DNA of 48,962 bases from assembly GCF_002684405.1 (NCBI RefSeq), contig NZ_NYVD01000034.1, positions 1-48,962 of the forward strand. Direction: 5' to 3'. The notes below the pieces were generated by a model. It ran no database searches, was not told the DNA's origin, and worked only from the letters and a program-made list of their open reading frames with translations. The first letter of the stretch is position 1. Each line of letters opens with the position of its first letter. Positions 1 through 8,856 of the stretch are shown here, piece by piece. The DNA comes from Parvibaculum sp. Its GTDB lineage: Bacteria > Pseudomonadota > Alphaproteobacteria > Parvibaculales > Parvibaculaceae. A program made the translations under genes and the position numbers.

Positions 1-2847
1 CCCCGCCGCTTCCACCACCGCATCGCGCACATTCCGGTCCTGCTCACGCAGCTGGTTGGAGAACTCCACGATCAGAATGCCATGCTTGGTAATGAGGCCG
101 ATCAGCGTGATAAGGCCCACCTGACTGTAGATATTGAGCGTGAGATTCGTCCCCGTCACAATATTGGCGACGAACATGAGAAGCAGCGCACCGGCCAGCG
201 ACAACGGCACCGAGACGAGAATGATCGTCGGCTCGATGAAACTTTCAAACTGGGCGGCCAGCACGAGATAAATGAACATCAGCGCCAGCACGAAGGTAAC
301 GGCCAGCGTGCCGGAGGACTTCGTGAACTCGCGCAACGGACCGTTGAGATCGGTTTGCGCGTTCTTGGGCAGGACTTCCGCCGCCGTCTTCTCCAGGAAG
401 TTCAGCGCCTCGCCCATGGAATAACCCGGTGCGAGATTGGATGAAATCGTCGCCGCGCGAAGCTGGTTGAAGCGATTGAGCGAAGCGGGCGCCACCGTCT
501 CCTTCACATCGATCAGGTTGGACAACTGCACCATCTCGTTGTCCTTGCCGCGCACATAGATGTCGGAAATATCCTGCGGCGTGCGCCGGTCCTCGTCGGC
601 CACCTGCACGATGACGTCGAACTGTTTGCCGTTGCGCTCAAAGCGCGTGACCTTGCGCCCGCCCAGAAGCGTTTCCAGCGTGCGCCCGACGGTCGACACG
701 TCGATGCCCGCATCCACCACCTTTTCGCGGTTCACCTTGATGTCGAGCTGCGGCTTGTCGAGTTTCAGATCCGTATCGGCATTGATGAAGCCGGGATTGG
801 CGCGCAGCTTTTCCATGAACTTGTTCATGTCATTGGCCAGATCGTCATAGGTGCCGGAGGTCTGCAGCACGAACTGGATGGGCTGCGACCGCCCGCTCTG
901 GCCGAGCGACGGCGGATTGATACCGAAGGCGAGAATGCCCGGTATTTCCATCAGCTTGGGCTGGATGGAATTGACGATCTCCTGCTGCGAGCGGTCGCGC
1001 TCGCTCCAGTGGCTTAGGCGCGAGAAGGAAATGAGATTGGTGATTTCGGGAAAGCCTGCCACCACCAGATACCCCTTCACTTCGGGCACCTGGGAAACGA
1101 TATTCTCGATCTGCTTGGTATAATGCAGCGTGTAGTCGAGCGTCGCGCCCTCAGGCGCGCGACCGGCAATGAGCAGGATGCCGCGATCTTCCGTCGGCGC
1201 GAGTTCCTGATTGAGCAGCTTGAAAAGCCCCACACAGGAAAGACCCACGAGAACGGCGGCAACGACGATAAGCGTCTTGCGGCCCAGCGCTTTTTCGAGC
1301 GCGTTCTTATAGGCGCTGTCGAGACGGTCGAGCCAGCCGCCCAGCAGCTTGTCGAACCGTCCGCCGCCCGTATCGCGCCGCAAGAGCTTCGAACACATCA
1401 TCGGCGTCAGCGTCAGCGCCATCGCACCCGACACGACGACGGCGCCAGCCAGCGTCAGCGCAAATTCGAGGAACAGACGCCCTGTCCGCCCTTCGGCAAA
1501 GGCCACCGGCGCGTAAACGGCGGCGAGCGTCAGCGTCATGGCAATGATCGCAAAGGCGATTTCGCGCGAGCCCTTGATCGCCGCCTGAACCGGCGACAAC
1601 CCTTCCTCGATATGCCGGAAAATATTTTCCAGCACCACGATCGCGTCATCCACCACAAGGCCGATGGCAAGCACCATGGCAAGCAGCGTCAGCGTGTTGA
1701 TACTGAATCCGAAGAGCAGCATCATGCCGAACGTACCGATCAGCGAAATCGGGATCGTCACAACCGGGATGAACGAGGCGCGTACCGTCCGCAGGAAGAC
1801 GAAAATCACCAGCACGACGAGGATCACCGCCTCGATAATCGTCTCATAGACCGACTTGATCGATTCTTCGATGAAGATGGACGTGTCATAGCCGATGGAA
1901 TAGGCCATCCCCACCGGCAGCGTCGGCTCCATCTGCTTCAGCTTGGCACGGACCGCGGCCGCCACTTCCAGCGGGTTGGCCGTTGCCTGCTTCACGATGC
2001 CCACGGAAATCGAGGTCTTGCCGTTATAGGTCGCCGCGCGGCGCTCGTCGGCCGGCGCAATCTCGACCTTTGCCACCTGGCCGAGCGTCACCTGGAAACC
2101 GCCGCTGTCCTTCACCACGATCTTCGAGAATTCGTCCGGCGTTTCGAGCGCGGTCTTGGACAGGACCGTGAATTCCCGCTTGGTGCTTTCGATACGGCCG
2201 GAGGGAATTTCCGCATTCTGGTTGCGGATCGCGTTCTCGACATCCTGCACCGTCAGCCCGTAGGCGGCGAGGCGCTGCCGGTCCACCCAGACGCGCATCG
2301 AGTAGAGCCGCTCGCCGAAGATCGACACCTGCGCAACGCCCGGCTGGTTCTGCAGCTGGTTCTTCACGATACGGTCGAGATAGTCGGTAATATCCATGCC
2401 CGACATGCGCGACGAGGCGAAGGCGATATACATGATCGGGCTCGCATCGGCCTCGACCTTGGCGATGATCGGCTCGTCCACATCGTCGGGAAGCTGTCCG
2501 CGCGCGCGCCCGACGCGGTCGCGCACATCGCTTGCCGCAACATCCGGATCCGTCGACAGCGTGAAGCGCGCCGTCACCTGGCTGCTTTCGGGCCGGCTGG
2601 ACGACGTCAGGATTTCGATCCCCTCGATCCCCGCCATCGCCTCTTCGAGCGGCTGCGTCACCTCGCGTTCGATCACCGAGGCGCTGGCGCCGCGATAGGA
2701 AGTCGTCACGGTCACCACCGGCTCGTCGATTGCCGGATATTCGCGCACCGTCAGCCGCTCATAGGAGACGAAACCGACGAGAATGAGGATGAGCGCAACA
2801 ACCGTCGCGAAGACAGGTCGGCGGATAAAGAGTTCGGAAATATGCAT
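1..2847 (-). CDS. RND multidrug efflux permease (AcrB/HAE1 family), 3' end outside window
   Basis: Inner-membrane proton-driven pump of a tripartite drug efflux complex. Reading back from 2847 the protein begins MHISELFIRRPVFATVVALI, the usual first helix of HAE1 permeases. The TM4 motif GLVVDDAIVVLENIF carries the adjacent aspartates of the proton relay, and near the window edge ITKHGILIVEFSNQL carries the TM10 lysine, so the proton-relay residues are present. About 949 residues are visible against roughly 1,030 in the family, so some 80 C-terminal residues are missing. The start is ATG at 2847 behind AGGAGC, only 9 nt after the adaptor's stop, so the two are one operon. The drug spectrum cannot be read from sequence. 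No outer-membrane factor or dedicated regulator is in the window. Confidence 0.95.
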   Translation of the reverse strand, partial: MHISELFIRRPVFATVVALILILVGFVSYERLTVREYPAIDEPVVTVTTSYRGASASVIEREVTQPLEEAMAGIEGIEILTSSSRPESSQVTARFTLSTDPDVAASDVRDRVGRARGQLPDDVDEPIIAKVEADASPIMYIAFASSRMSGMDITDYLDRIVKNQLQNQPGVAQVSIFGERLYSMRVWVDRQRLAAYGLTVQDVENAIRNQNAEIPSGRIESTKREFTVLSKTALETPDEFSKIVVKDSGGFQVTLGQVAKVEIAPADERRAATYNGKTSISVGIVKQATANPLEVAAAVRAKLKQMEPTLPVGMAYSIGYDTSIFIEESIKSVYETIIEAVILVVLVIFVFLRTVRASFIPVVTIPISLIGTFGMMLLFGFSINTLTLLAMVLAIGLVVDDAIVVLENIFRHIEEGLSPVQAAIKGSREIAFAIIAMTLTLAAVYAPVAFAEGRTGRLFLEFALTLAGAVVVSGAMALTLTPMMCSKLLRRDTGGGRFDKLLGGWLDRLDSAYKNALEKALGRKTLIVVAAVLVGLSCVGLFKLLNQELAPTEDRGILLIAGRAPEGATLDYTLHYTKQIENIVSQVPEVKGYLVVAGFPEITNLISFSRLSHWSERDRSQQEIVNSIQPKLMEIPGILAFGINPPSLGQSGRSQPIQFVLQTSGTYDDLANDMNKFMEKLRANPGFINADTDLKLDKPQLDIKVNREKVVDAGIDVSTVGRTLETLLGGRKVTRFERNGKQFDVIVQVADEDRRTPQDISDIYVRGKDNEMVQLSNLIDVKETVAPASLNRFNQLRAATISSNLAPGYSMGEALNFLEKTAAEVLPKNAQTDLNGPLREFTKSSGTLAVTFVLALMFIYLVLAAQFESFIEPTIILVSVPLSLAGALLLMFVANIVTGTNLTLNIYSQVGLITLIGLITKHGILIVEFSNQLREQDRNVRDAVVEAAG

Positions 2848-2856
2848 ATGCGGCTC

Positions 2857-4017
2857 CTACTGCGCGGCCCCGTCTGTGGGGGCCTCGCTTTCGGAGGCTT
2901 TCTTTTTGAGTTCGATGGGCTGAACCGGCGCCCCGTCGCGAACCTTCATCTGACCCGCCGTAATCACCCGTTCGCCTTCCTTGACGCCGGAGCGGATTTC
3001 CACCTTGCCGGGCTGACGCACGCCGAGTTCCACGGGACGCATATGGGCTTTACCGTCTTCACTCACCACGAAGACCGCCTTGGAGCCCGTCGCATCCGAG
3101 CCCGCCGTGGAGATGATGGCCTGCTCCGGCACGACGATGGAGTCGCGCGTCTGCGTCACGATCTTCACGCGGCCGAACAGGCCCGGCCGCAAACGCCCTT
3201 CGTTGTTCGCAAGCAACGCGCGTACCTTGATCGCGCGCCCCTCGACATCGATCACCGGATCGATGGCGCTCACAGTGCCGCGAAAGGTCTCGCCGGGCAG
3301 CGCATCGAATGTGATGTCGACGGTCTGCCCTTTCTCGACCTCGGTGAGATAGATTTCGGAGACACGGAAATCGATTCTGAGATTGTCCACATCGGCGAGC
3401 GTCGCAATCGGCTGGCCGGGCGTCACATACTGACCGAGACTCACCTGCCTCAGCCCCACAATGCCCGAGAAGGCAGCCCGGATCGTGCCCTTGTCGAGCG
3501 CGGCCTGTGCCAGCGCGCGCTGCGCTTCGGCGGATTTCAGCGCATTGAGCGCCTCGTCCCGCGACCGCTTCGTCCCCGACCCGCGGCTCACCAGTTTGCG
3601 GGCGCGCTCGAAATTCGCCTGGGACAGCGTGAGCTGCGCTTCGGCCTGCTGCAGGCGCGCTTTCAGGTCTTCATCGTTCAGCGTGACGATGAGATCGCCC
3701 TGTTCGAGGCGTTGCCCGTCCTCGAAATCGATGCTGGTCACAATCCCGGAGATTTCCGGCGTCACGACGATGGACTGGTCGGCTTCGAGCGTACCGATAG
3801 CCGAAACTTCAGCCTGCACCGGCTCTATACCGGCGATCACCGTTTCGACGGCCGGCGGCGGGGAAGACCATCCCTGGCCCTGACCGCCCATGCGCTGAAA
3901 GGCCATCCATGCAAACCCCACAAGCAGAATGGCGGCAATCGCAATAGCGATCAGCGCCGGACGGCCAAGCAGGCCCGCCGCCGCTTTTTTGCGCGGTGTC
4001 TCGCTGGAGGAAGTCAT
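2857..4017 (-). CDS. RND efflux periplasmic adaptor (membrane fusion protein)
   Basis: Periplasmic adaptor that links the downstream permease to an outer-membrane channel. I start it at ATG 4017 (MTSSSETPRKK, 386 aa) because AGAGG lies 7 nt upstream; a longer reading to 4116 adds a basic stretch with no ribosome site. Residues ~17-37 form one membrane anchor. A lipoyl half-domain follows (EPVQAEVSAIGTLEAD), then an alpha-helical hairpin (~residues 110-150), the second lipoyl half (IRAAFSGIVGLRQVSLGQYV), a beta-barrel, and the membrane-proximal part (GVKEGERVITAGQMKVRDG). The C-terminal tail is charged and low complexity. Its ribosome site is inside an 8-bp inverted repeat (4021-4044), which could tune translation or bind a regulator. 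Confidence 0.95.
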   Translation of the reverse strand: MTSSSETPRKKAAAGLLGRPALIAIAIAAILLVGFAWMAFQRMGGQGQGWSSPPPAVETVIAGIEPVQAEVSAIGTLEADQSIVVTPEISGIVTSIDFEDGQRLEQGDLIVTLNDEDLKARLQQAEAQLTLSQANFERARKLVSRGSGTKRSRDEALNALKSAEAQRALAQAALDKGTIRAAFSGIVGLRQVSLGQYVTPGQPIATLADVDNLRIDFRVSEIYLTEVEKGQTVDITFDALPGETFRGTVSAIDPVIDVEGRAIKVRALLANNEGRLRPGLFGRVKIVTQTRDSIVVPEQAIISTAGSDATGSKAVFVVSEDGKAHMRPVELGVRQPGKVEIRSGVKEGERVITAGQMKVRDGAPVQPIELKKKASESEAPTDGAAQ

Positions 4018-4020
4018 ATT

Positions 4021-4044
4021 CCGACCTCTGTTTTTGGAGGTCGG
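4021..4044 (-). promoter_or_regulatory. Inverted repeat enclosing the adaptor ribosome-binding site
   Basis: CCGACCTC (4021-4028) and GAGGTCGG (4037-4044) are perfect 8-bp complements separated by 8 nt. In the mRNA of the efflux adaptor the 3' arm contains the AGAGG Shine-Dalgarno, ending three bases before ATG 4017. As RNA it would hide the ribosome site; as DNA it is a plausible repressor operator. Which one applies is inference. Confidence 0.5.
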
Positions 4045-4188
4045 TGTCCCGCCTCCCATTCGTTTTAGCTTACGGATGGGCGCGCAGTCCGAGCCCTCTC
4101 CCCTCCGCTTTGACATAGGTCATTTTAGCCGAAAGGAAAATGGCAATTTGCCGCTTTATACGACGATGCCCCTACGCAAAGAGGGGGT

Positions 4189-4530
4189 TCAGGCGGTGAC
4201 GTCGTCGCCGTTCTGCTCGGGGTCGATAGAGGCATGCCGCCCGGCGGCTCTTTCCTTGTAGATCAGGTAAAGATTGCGCCCGTAAATCAACAGGCCCGCG
4301 CCCTGTCCCAGGATGAAGACCGGGTCTTCGCGCCACAGCGCATAGGCAAACAATGTCGCGCCGCCGCTGATCGAGAAATACCAGAAGGCCACCGGCACGA
4401 TGGACCGCTTGGCCTTTTCGCTCGCCAGCCATTGCAGCAGGAAGCGGGCGGAAAACAGCGCCTGCCCCAGAAAACCGACAAAGACCCAGATACTTGCCTG
4501 AGAAAGCCACGTCATTACAGAGGTGAACAT
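4189..4530 (-). CDS. LAB_N-domain small membrane protein (RgtF-like partner of a polyprenyl-P glycosyltransferase)
   Basis: A 113-residue membrane protein matching the 'lipid A biosynthesis N-terminal' (LAB_N) domain: three hydrophobic segments with the typical FLGQALFSARFLLQWLASEK and VAFWYFSISGGATLFAYALW motifs, then GQGAGLLIYGRNLYLIYKER. It is not LpxB; only the short domain is present. Such proteins usually accompany a GT2 enzyme that loads a sugar on a polyprenyl phosphate; in Rhizobium the RgtE/RgtF pair makes the galacturonate donor for lipopolysaccharide. Here it overlaps the GT2 gene by 16 nt, so translational coupling is likely. Start ATG 4530 with GAGG upstream region inside the preceding gene. 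Its exact role (flippase, anchor or modulator) is unknown. Confidence 0.85.
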   Translation of the reverse strand: MFTSVMTWLSQASIWVFVGFLGQALFSARFLLQWLASEKAKRSIVPVAFWYFSISGGATLFAYALWREDPVFILGQGAGLLIYGRNLYLIYKERAAGRHASIDPEQNGDDVTA

Positions 4531-5294
4531 GGCTCATCCTTCCCATCCGACAGGTTATGCGTCACGCCGTGAGGGTCGTGGCGCCGTTTCAGAAGCCACC
4601 ACACGGCGGCGAGATCGCCGATACCGACCCAGAGCCGGTTCCACGTATTGTATTTGGCAACGCCGGAGACGCGCGGACGGTGATTGACCGGCGCCAGCAC
4701 GATCTCGAAGCCCTCGCGCTTCACCAGCGCAGGCATAAAACGATGCAGGCCCGTAAAAAAGGGCAGCGCCAGAAAAAGATCGCGGCTCAAAACCTTGAAA
4801 CCGCATCCGGCATCCCTGGTCGTATCGTTGAGGATCGCGCCACGGACATTATTGGCGATGCGCGACACCAGATTGCGCGGGAAGGGATCCTTCCGCTTGG
4901 TGCGCTGCCCTTCGACGATGCCGATATTCCGGCCGCTTTTTTCTGCGTCGATATAAACCTGATAAAGCCGCGGGATGTCCGCCGGATCGTTCTGCAGGTC
5001 ACCGTCGATCATCACGACGAGCCGGCCCCGCGCTTTTCGAACGCATGTCAGCAGGGCCTCGGACTTGCCGCAGGGCTTTCCATGACTGAACACCTGAAGA
5101 TGTGGCATGGTCCGCATCGCAGCGCGAAGCTTGTCCAGCGTCGTATCCGTGCTGCCGTCATTCACGAACACATACTCACACGGCACGTCCAGAGAGGCCC
5201 TTACCGCCTCCAGCTCGGCCAGAAGAGGGTCGATATTGCCCTCCTCGTTGAGCACCGGCACAACGACGCTCAGCTCGAAATTTTCGCCCGTCAT
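4515..5294 (-). CDS. GT2 polyprenyl-phosphate glycosyltransferase (DPM1/RgtE type)
   Basis: Cytoplasmic family 2 glycosyltransferase that probably transfers a sugar from a nucleotide donor to a polyprenyl phosphate. The GT-A fold begins at once (LSVVVPVLNEEGNI, VFVNDGSTD). The DxD-type site is VMIDGDLQNDP, and GCGFKVLSRDLF and HRPRVSGVAKYN are conserved in the DPM1/ArnC group. At 259 aa it lacks the C-terminal membrane helices of ArnC, which the overlapping LAB_N protein could supply. ATG 5294 has GAGGGG 6 nt upstream. It is divergent from a GT39 transferase at 5584 that would use the lipid-linked sugar in the periplasm. The sugar cannot be read from sequence; galacturonate or an aminosugar are the known options. 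Confidence 0.9.
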   Translation of the reverse strand: MTGENFELSVVVPVLNEEGNIDPLLAELEAVRASLDVPCEYVFVNDGSTDTTLDKLRAAMRTMPHLQVFSHGKPCGKSEALLTCVRKARGRLVVMIDGDLQNDPADIPRLYQVYIDAEKSGRNIGIVEGQRTKRKDPFPRNLVSRIANNVRGAILNDTTRDAGCGFKVLSRDLFLALPFFTGLHRFMPALVKREGFEIVLAPVNHRPRVSGVAKYNTWNRLWVGIGDLAAVWWLLKRRHDPHGVTHNLSDGKDEPCSPL

Positions 5295-5489
5295 AGGAGC
5301 CCCTCGCTTCCACCGATCCGGCTCAGGCGCCTTTGGGCCGCCCTCAGCCGGGAAATTCCGCTATAGTCCGTCAACACTTCGAAGGGCCCCCTGATGGTCC
5401 ATCGCGCATCCCGCCCCGCTTTCCTGCAAGGCGAGCCTGTCATATGGCAGATTGCAAGATAATCCAAAACTCTCTTGTCAAAAATGCGC

Positions 5490-5501
5490 TCTCGCGCGAG
5501 A
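5490..5501. repeat. 12-bp perfect palindrome in the GT2/GT39 divergent gap
   Basis: TCTCGCGCGAGA is a perfect palindrome in the 289-bp region between the divergent glycosyltransferase genes. Nearby are GATAAT at 5458-5463, a possible -10 without a clear -35, and GGTTAACC at 5574-5581 just before the GT39 start. No promoter can be assigned firmly. The palindrome is GC-rich and could be chance. Confidence 0.3.
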
Positions 5502-5583
5502 CAGTGCCCCCAAAACCACCGCCCCGAACACTGCCGGGGGAAAAGAAACGCCGCCATGATTTTCCGAAAGCAGGGTTAACCGC

Positions 5584-7293
5584 ATGACCGAACGATCCCA
5601 GAACCCGGCAGCGCGCGAGGCAGGCCCCCTGCTCCAGTCGTTTCTGGAAAAAGCGGTCACGGGCTGGCGTCCCTATGCGATTCTCATCGCCTTCTGCGCC
5701 CTCGTTTTCCTGCCGGGCCTTGCGGGCCTGCCGCCCATGGACCGCGATGAGTCGCGCTTTGCCCAGGCCACCAAGCAGATGCTGGAAACCGGGGACTACA
5801 TGGTCCCCTATTTCCAGGACGAGCCGCGCGCGAAAAAGCCCGTCTTCATCTACTGGGTACAGGCCGCCTCTGTCGCCGCCTTCTCCGATGCGGGCGCCAA
5901 TGAAATCTGGCCCTACCGTCTGCCTTCGGTTCTGGGTGGCATGGCCTCGGTCCTGCTGACCTTCCTGATCGGCACCCGGCTCTTTGACAGGCGAACCGGC
6001 CTGATGGGCGGCCTGCTCCTGGGCGGCGCCATGCTCATGGTCGGGCAATCGCATATCGCCCAGACCGACGCGGTGCTGCTCGCGACCATCCTCGCAGGCA
6101 TGTACGGCCTGACCCTCGCAGGCCTCGGACCGCAAAAGGGCGAATCCTCGGAAATGGGCCCGGCGCCCGGGCTCTTTTTCTGGGGCGGGCTCGGCCTTTC
6201 CATCCTCACCAAGGGACCGATAGGCCCGGCCGTATTGGGCTTTACCGCCGTCGCCTGGGGGGTCCTGCGCAAGGATGGGAGCTGGTTCCGGCGGCTGAAG
6301 CCGCTTTGGGGCGTCCCGCTCCTCATCCTCATCGTCGCCCCCTGGCCGCTTGCGCTCTGGCATTCCGGCGCCTTCTCCTTCATCGCCAATGCCGCGCAGC
6401 AAGATCTGCTGCCCAAGCTGATCGGCGGACAGGAAAGCCATGGCGCGCCGCCCGGCACCTATCTGCTGAGCCTCTTCGCCGCATCCTGGCCGATGTCGCT
6501 GATCATCATTCCCGGCATCGTCACCGCCTGGCACTATCGCCGCGAACCGGCGGTGCAATTCCTCATCTGCTGGGCGCTGCCCACCTGGATCATGTTCGAG
6601 GCGGTGCCGACCAAGCTGCCGCATTACGTGCTGCCCGCCTATCCGGCGCTGGCGCTACTCGGCGGCTTCTTCGCGGCAAACGGCCTGCCGCCCCGCCTGC
6701 CCGGTTGGGGCCGGGCGCTGTTCTGGCTGCATCTGGCCTTCTGGCTCGTCGTCGGACTGGCGATTGCCGGCGGTGCGCTTTTCGCCCTGACCGAATACGG
6801 GCCGGGCGTGGACTGGCGCGGCATCGTCCTCGCACTCATCGTGCTGGGCGGTATCCTGCCCGCCGTCTGGTTTGCTTTCCGGCGGCAGTTCGAGCCGGCC
6901 CTTGCCGTGCTCGCCCTCATGATGGCGCTTTTCGTGCCCTGGCTCGGGTCGGCGGTTGCCCCCTCTCTCGACAAGCTGTGGGTCGCCCGCGAAGTCGCAG
7001 CGGCGATCCCGCCCCATGACGAGCGCCCGCCGCTCGCCTCGGCGGGCTTCAACGAACCGAGCCTCATCTTCCTGAACGGAACCGATACCATGCTGGTGCC
7101 GGGCATGACCGCAGCCGACTATCTGGCGGATACGCCCGACGCCTACGCGCTCGTCACGGGGCAGCAGAAGGAAGCATTCCTCGACCAAGCGAAGGCGCGT
7201 AACCTGCGCCTTGAACGGATCCGCCAGTGGAACGGCTTCGACTATACGAATGGCGATCCCCTGACCCTGACCCTCTACAAATCCGCCGAATAA
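5584..7293 (+). CDS. ArnT-like GT39 glycosyltransferase (PMT_2 family, lipid A/core modification)
   Basis: Polytopic inner-membrane transferase that moves a sugar from a polyprenyl-phosphate carrier to a lipid A or core acceptor at the periplasmic face. After a short N-terminal tail and first helix comes LPPMDRDESRFAQATKQML, the conserved acidic (D-R-D-E) catalytic loop, then the ARKKP-type segment EPRAKKPVFIYW. About a dozen hydrophobic helices follow, including the WPLALWHSGAF and PTKLPHYVLPAYPAL regions typical of ArnT/RgtA-D relatives, and a small soluble C-terminal domain (~residues 465-569). Length of 569 is usual. ATG 5584 has AGGG 8 nt upstream. It lies 5 nt before a PAP2 phosphatase, which may prepare the lipid A phosphate position. 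Confidence 0.92.
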   Translation: MTERSQNPAAREAGPLLQSFLEKAVTGWRPYAILIAFCALVFLPGLAGLPPMDRDESRFAQATKQMLETGDYMVPYFQDEPRAKKPVFIYWVQAASVAAFSDAGANEIWPYRLPSVLGGMASVLLTFLIGTRLFDRRTGLMGGLLLGGAMLMVGQSHIAQTDAVLLATILAGMYGLTLAGLGPQKGESSEMGPAPGLFFWGGLGLSILTKGPIGPAVLGFTAVAWGVLRKDGSWFRRLKPLWGVPLLILIVAPWPLALWHSGAFSFIANAAQQDLLPKLIGGQESHGAPPGTYLLSLFAASWPMSLIIIPGIVTAWHYRREPAVQFLICWALPTWIMFEAVPTKLPHYVLPAYPALALLGGFFAANGLPPRLPGWGRALFWLHLAFWLVVGLAIAGGALFALTEYGPGVDWRGIVLALIVLGGILPAVWFAFRRQFEPALAVLALMMALFVPWLGSAVAPSLDKLWVAREVAAAIPPHDERPPLASAGFNEPSLIFLNGTDTMLVPGMTAADYLADTPDAYALVTGQQKEAFLDQAKARNLRLERIRQWNGFDYTNGDPLTLTLYKSAE

Positions 7294-7298
7294 GCGAC

Positions 7299-8084
7299 AT
7301 GACAAAGTCAGACATGGCCGAGGCGACACAAACGGATATCCGCCGGTTCGCACCCGCCGAACTGGTGGAGATCGCAACGGCGGCGGCAGCGGGACCGACG
7401 CCACTTCACCGCCTCCGGCGCATGATGTGGTCGGGACTGGCGCCGCTGCTCGCTCTCGCCATCGGTCTGATGCCCCATATCGACCTCGCCGTGTCGAAAA
7501 CGATGCAGCGCGTCGTCACGCCCAACATGCATTATTTCTGGCAGGCCGTGACCGATCTGGGCGACGGCACGGTCTATATCGTTGCCGCCGCGCTCGCCTT
7601 TCTCTTCATTCCGCGTGGCAAGCGCCTGGCTGCCTATCAATCCACCCGCAAGAAGCTTGAAAAGATCTGGCGCTTTTGCGCGCTGATGCTGGCCGCCATG
7701 GCGAGTTCGGCCATCGTGCTGCATCTGGTGAAATTCGCGGCGAGCCGTCACCGTCCCAGCGACTTCTTCCGCGATGGTTTCTACGGATTTGCACCCTTCA
7801 CCGTGACCCACCGCCTCGACAGCTTCCCCTCCGGTCACTCGCAGACGATCTTCGTCTTCATGGCGACGCTGATGATCGCCTTCCCGCGCCACTGGAAGCT
7901 CTTTCTGACGGTCGGCGCCTTGACCGCGGTCTCCCGCGTCGTGCTGCTCAACCATTTCCCGAGCGATATCCTGATCGGCTCATGGCTCGGGGCCTTCTTC
8001 GTCTTCCTGCTCGCCCCCCTCATCCTGCGCCGGGGCGATAGCGCGCTCTACCCGCGACCCGACGAGCCCCCTCACCTGAAATAA
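7299..8084 (+). CDS. PAP2-family membrane phosphatase (possible lipid A phosphatase)
   Basis: Membrane phosphatase of the PAP2 family, 261 aa from ATG 7299. All three signature motifs are visible: KFAASRHRPS (motif 1), SFPSGHSQTI (motif 2) and SRVVLLNHFPSD (motif 3), between hydrophobic helices. The C-terminus ends RRGDSALYPRPD. It follows the GT39 gene after 5 nt and so is co-transcribed with it. LpxE and LpxF, which remove lipid A phosphates, are PAP2 proteins, and this neighbourhood makes that role attractive, but undecaprenyl-diphosphate or phosphatidyl phosphatase are equally possible by sequence. No strong ribosome site is visible; ATG at 7314 is an alternative start. Confidence 0.9.
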   Translation: MTKSDMAEATQTDIRRFAPAELVEIATAAAAGPTPLHRLRRMMWSGLAPLLALAIGLMPHIDLAVSKTMQRVVTPNMHYFWQAVTDLGDGTVYIVAAALAFLFIPRGKRLAAYQSTRKKLEKIWRFCALMLAAMASSAIVLHLVKFAASRHRPSDFFRDGFYGFAPFTVTHRLDSFPSGHSQTIFVFMATLMIAFPRHWKLFLTVGALTAVSRVVLLNHFPSDILIGSWLGAFFVFLLAPLILRRGDSALYPRPDEPPHLK

Positions 8085-8116
8085 TACGAAATTGCCTCTT
8101 GTTTCGGCGGGCCGAT

Positions 8117-8162
8117 CTGACAATATAGAAACATACCAACCGGTCGGTTTTTATATTGTCAG
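8117..8162. promoter_or_regulatory. 46-bp imperfect dyad operator upstream of tetR
   Basis: CTGACAATATA (8117-8127) is the exact complement of TATATTGTCAG (8152-8162). Inside, AAAC (8129-8132) matches GTTT (8147-8150) and ACC (8135-8137) matches GGT (8142-8144), so almost the whole 46 bp is one dyad. The centre, ACCAACCGGTCGGT, resembles operators of TetR-family regulators. A weak promoter TTGTTT (8099-8104), 17 nt, AATATA (8122-8127) sits on its left arm. This is the probable autoregulatory site of the TetR gene starting at 8168. Confidence 0.8.
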
Positions 8163-8167
8163 GTCCC

Positions 8168-8827
8168 ATGTCGCACGACCCCCCCCATATCCCTCTGCCG
8201 GAATTCCCGCCCTATCTGAAGCGGGAGCGCCCCGCCTCACGCGCCGAGCGAACGCGCCAGGCGCTGCTGGAGGCGGCCTTTCTCGAAATCTACCTGAAGG
8301 GTTTCCGCGCCGCGTCGCTGAGCGACATTCTGGAAGTCTCCGGCTGCACCAAGGGCGCGCTCTACCACCACTTCACCGACAAGCACGCGCTCGGCCTCGC
8401 CGCGCTGGGCGACGCCTTCCACCGGTTCCTCGATCACAACTGGTATCAGCCGCTGGCCGGGACGGATGATCCCGTGACCGAGCTGCGCCGGATCATCGAG
8501 CGGCACGTCAACGGCGAGCTGGGTGTCGACCCCCGCCTCGGCTGCCCGATCAACAATCTGTCTCAGGAAATGTCGCCCATCGACGAAGAGTTCCGGCTCT
8601 TCCTGTCCGGCGTACTCGCCGAATGGCGCGGCCATATCGCCGACGCGCTGGAGCGCGGCAAGGCCGCGGGCACGGTCCGCGCCGATGTCGATGCGGAGGG
8701 GGTAGCCGCCTATATCGTCGCCACCCATCAGGGCGTCTCCGGCATGCTGAAAACGACGCGCGACATCTCGCTCGCCGAGAAATGCGCCCATAGCTATTTC
8801 GACTATCTGGAACATCTGCGCGCCTGA
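8168..8827 (+). CDS. TetR/AcrR family transcriptional regulator
   Basis: One-component repressor, 219 aa. After a ~25-residue Pro-rich tail comes the TetR DNA-binding domain: RTRQALLEAAFLEIYLKGF, ASLSDILEVSGCTKGALYHH (helix-turn-helix), FTDKHALGLAAL. The remainder is an all-helical ligand domain of the YcdC/NemR-like type with LGCPINNLSQEMSP. The start is ATG 8168, preceded by a short AGG; a TTG at 8156 is possible but lies inside the operator arm. The gene sits 29 nt upstream of the MMPL exporter and almost certainly controls itself and the exporter operon through the dyad at 8117-8162. GCPI with a cysteine next to the core raises the idea of a reactive-electrophile sensor as in NemR, which is inference only. 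Confidence 0.93.
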   Translation: MSHDPPHIPLPEFPPYLKRERPASRAERTRQALLEAAFLEIYLKGFRAASLSDILEVSGCTKGALYHHFTDKHALGLAALGDAFHRFLDHNWYQPLAGTDDPVTELRRIIERHVNGELGVDPRLGCPINNLSQEMSPIDEEFRLFLSGVLAEWRGHIADALERGKAAGTVRADVDAEGVAAYIVATHQGVSGMLKTTRDISLAEKCAHSYFDYLEHLRA

Positions 8828-8856
8828 GAGGCGTCGCTGGGGAGAGGAACGGGCTG

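Noticed and set aside
1123-4068. 981-codon open frame on the plus strand
   Set aside because: It is antisense to the RND permease and adaptor, whose motifs are unmistakable. The protein is Arg/His/Asp-rich without any family motif, as expected for a mirror frame in GC-rich DNA.
4021-4116. Longer N-terminus for the efflux adaptor (to 4116)
   Set aside because: The extra 33 residues have no hydrophobic or conserved pattern and no ribosome site, while ATG 4017 has both.
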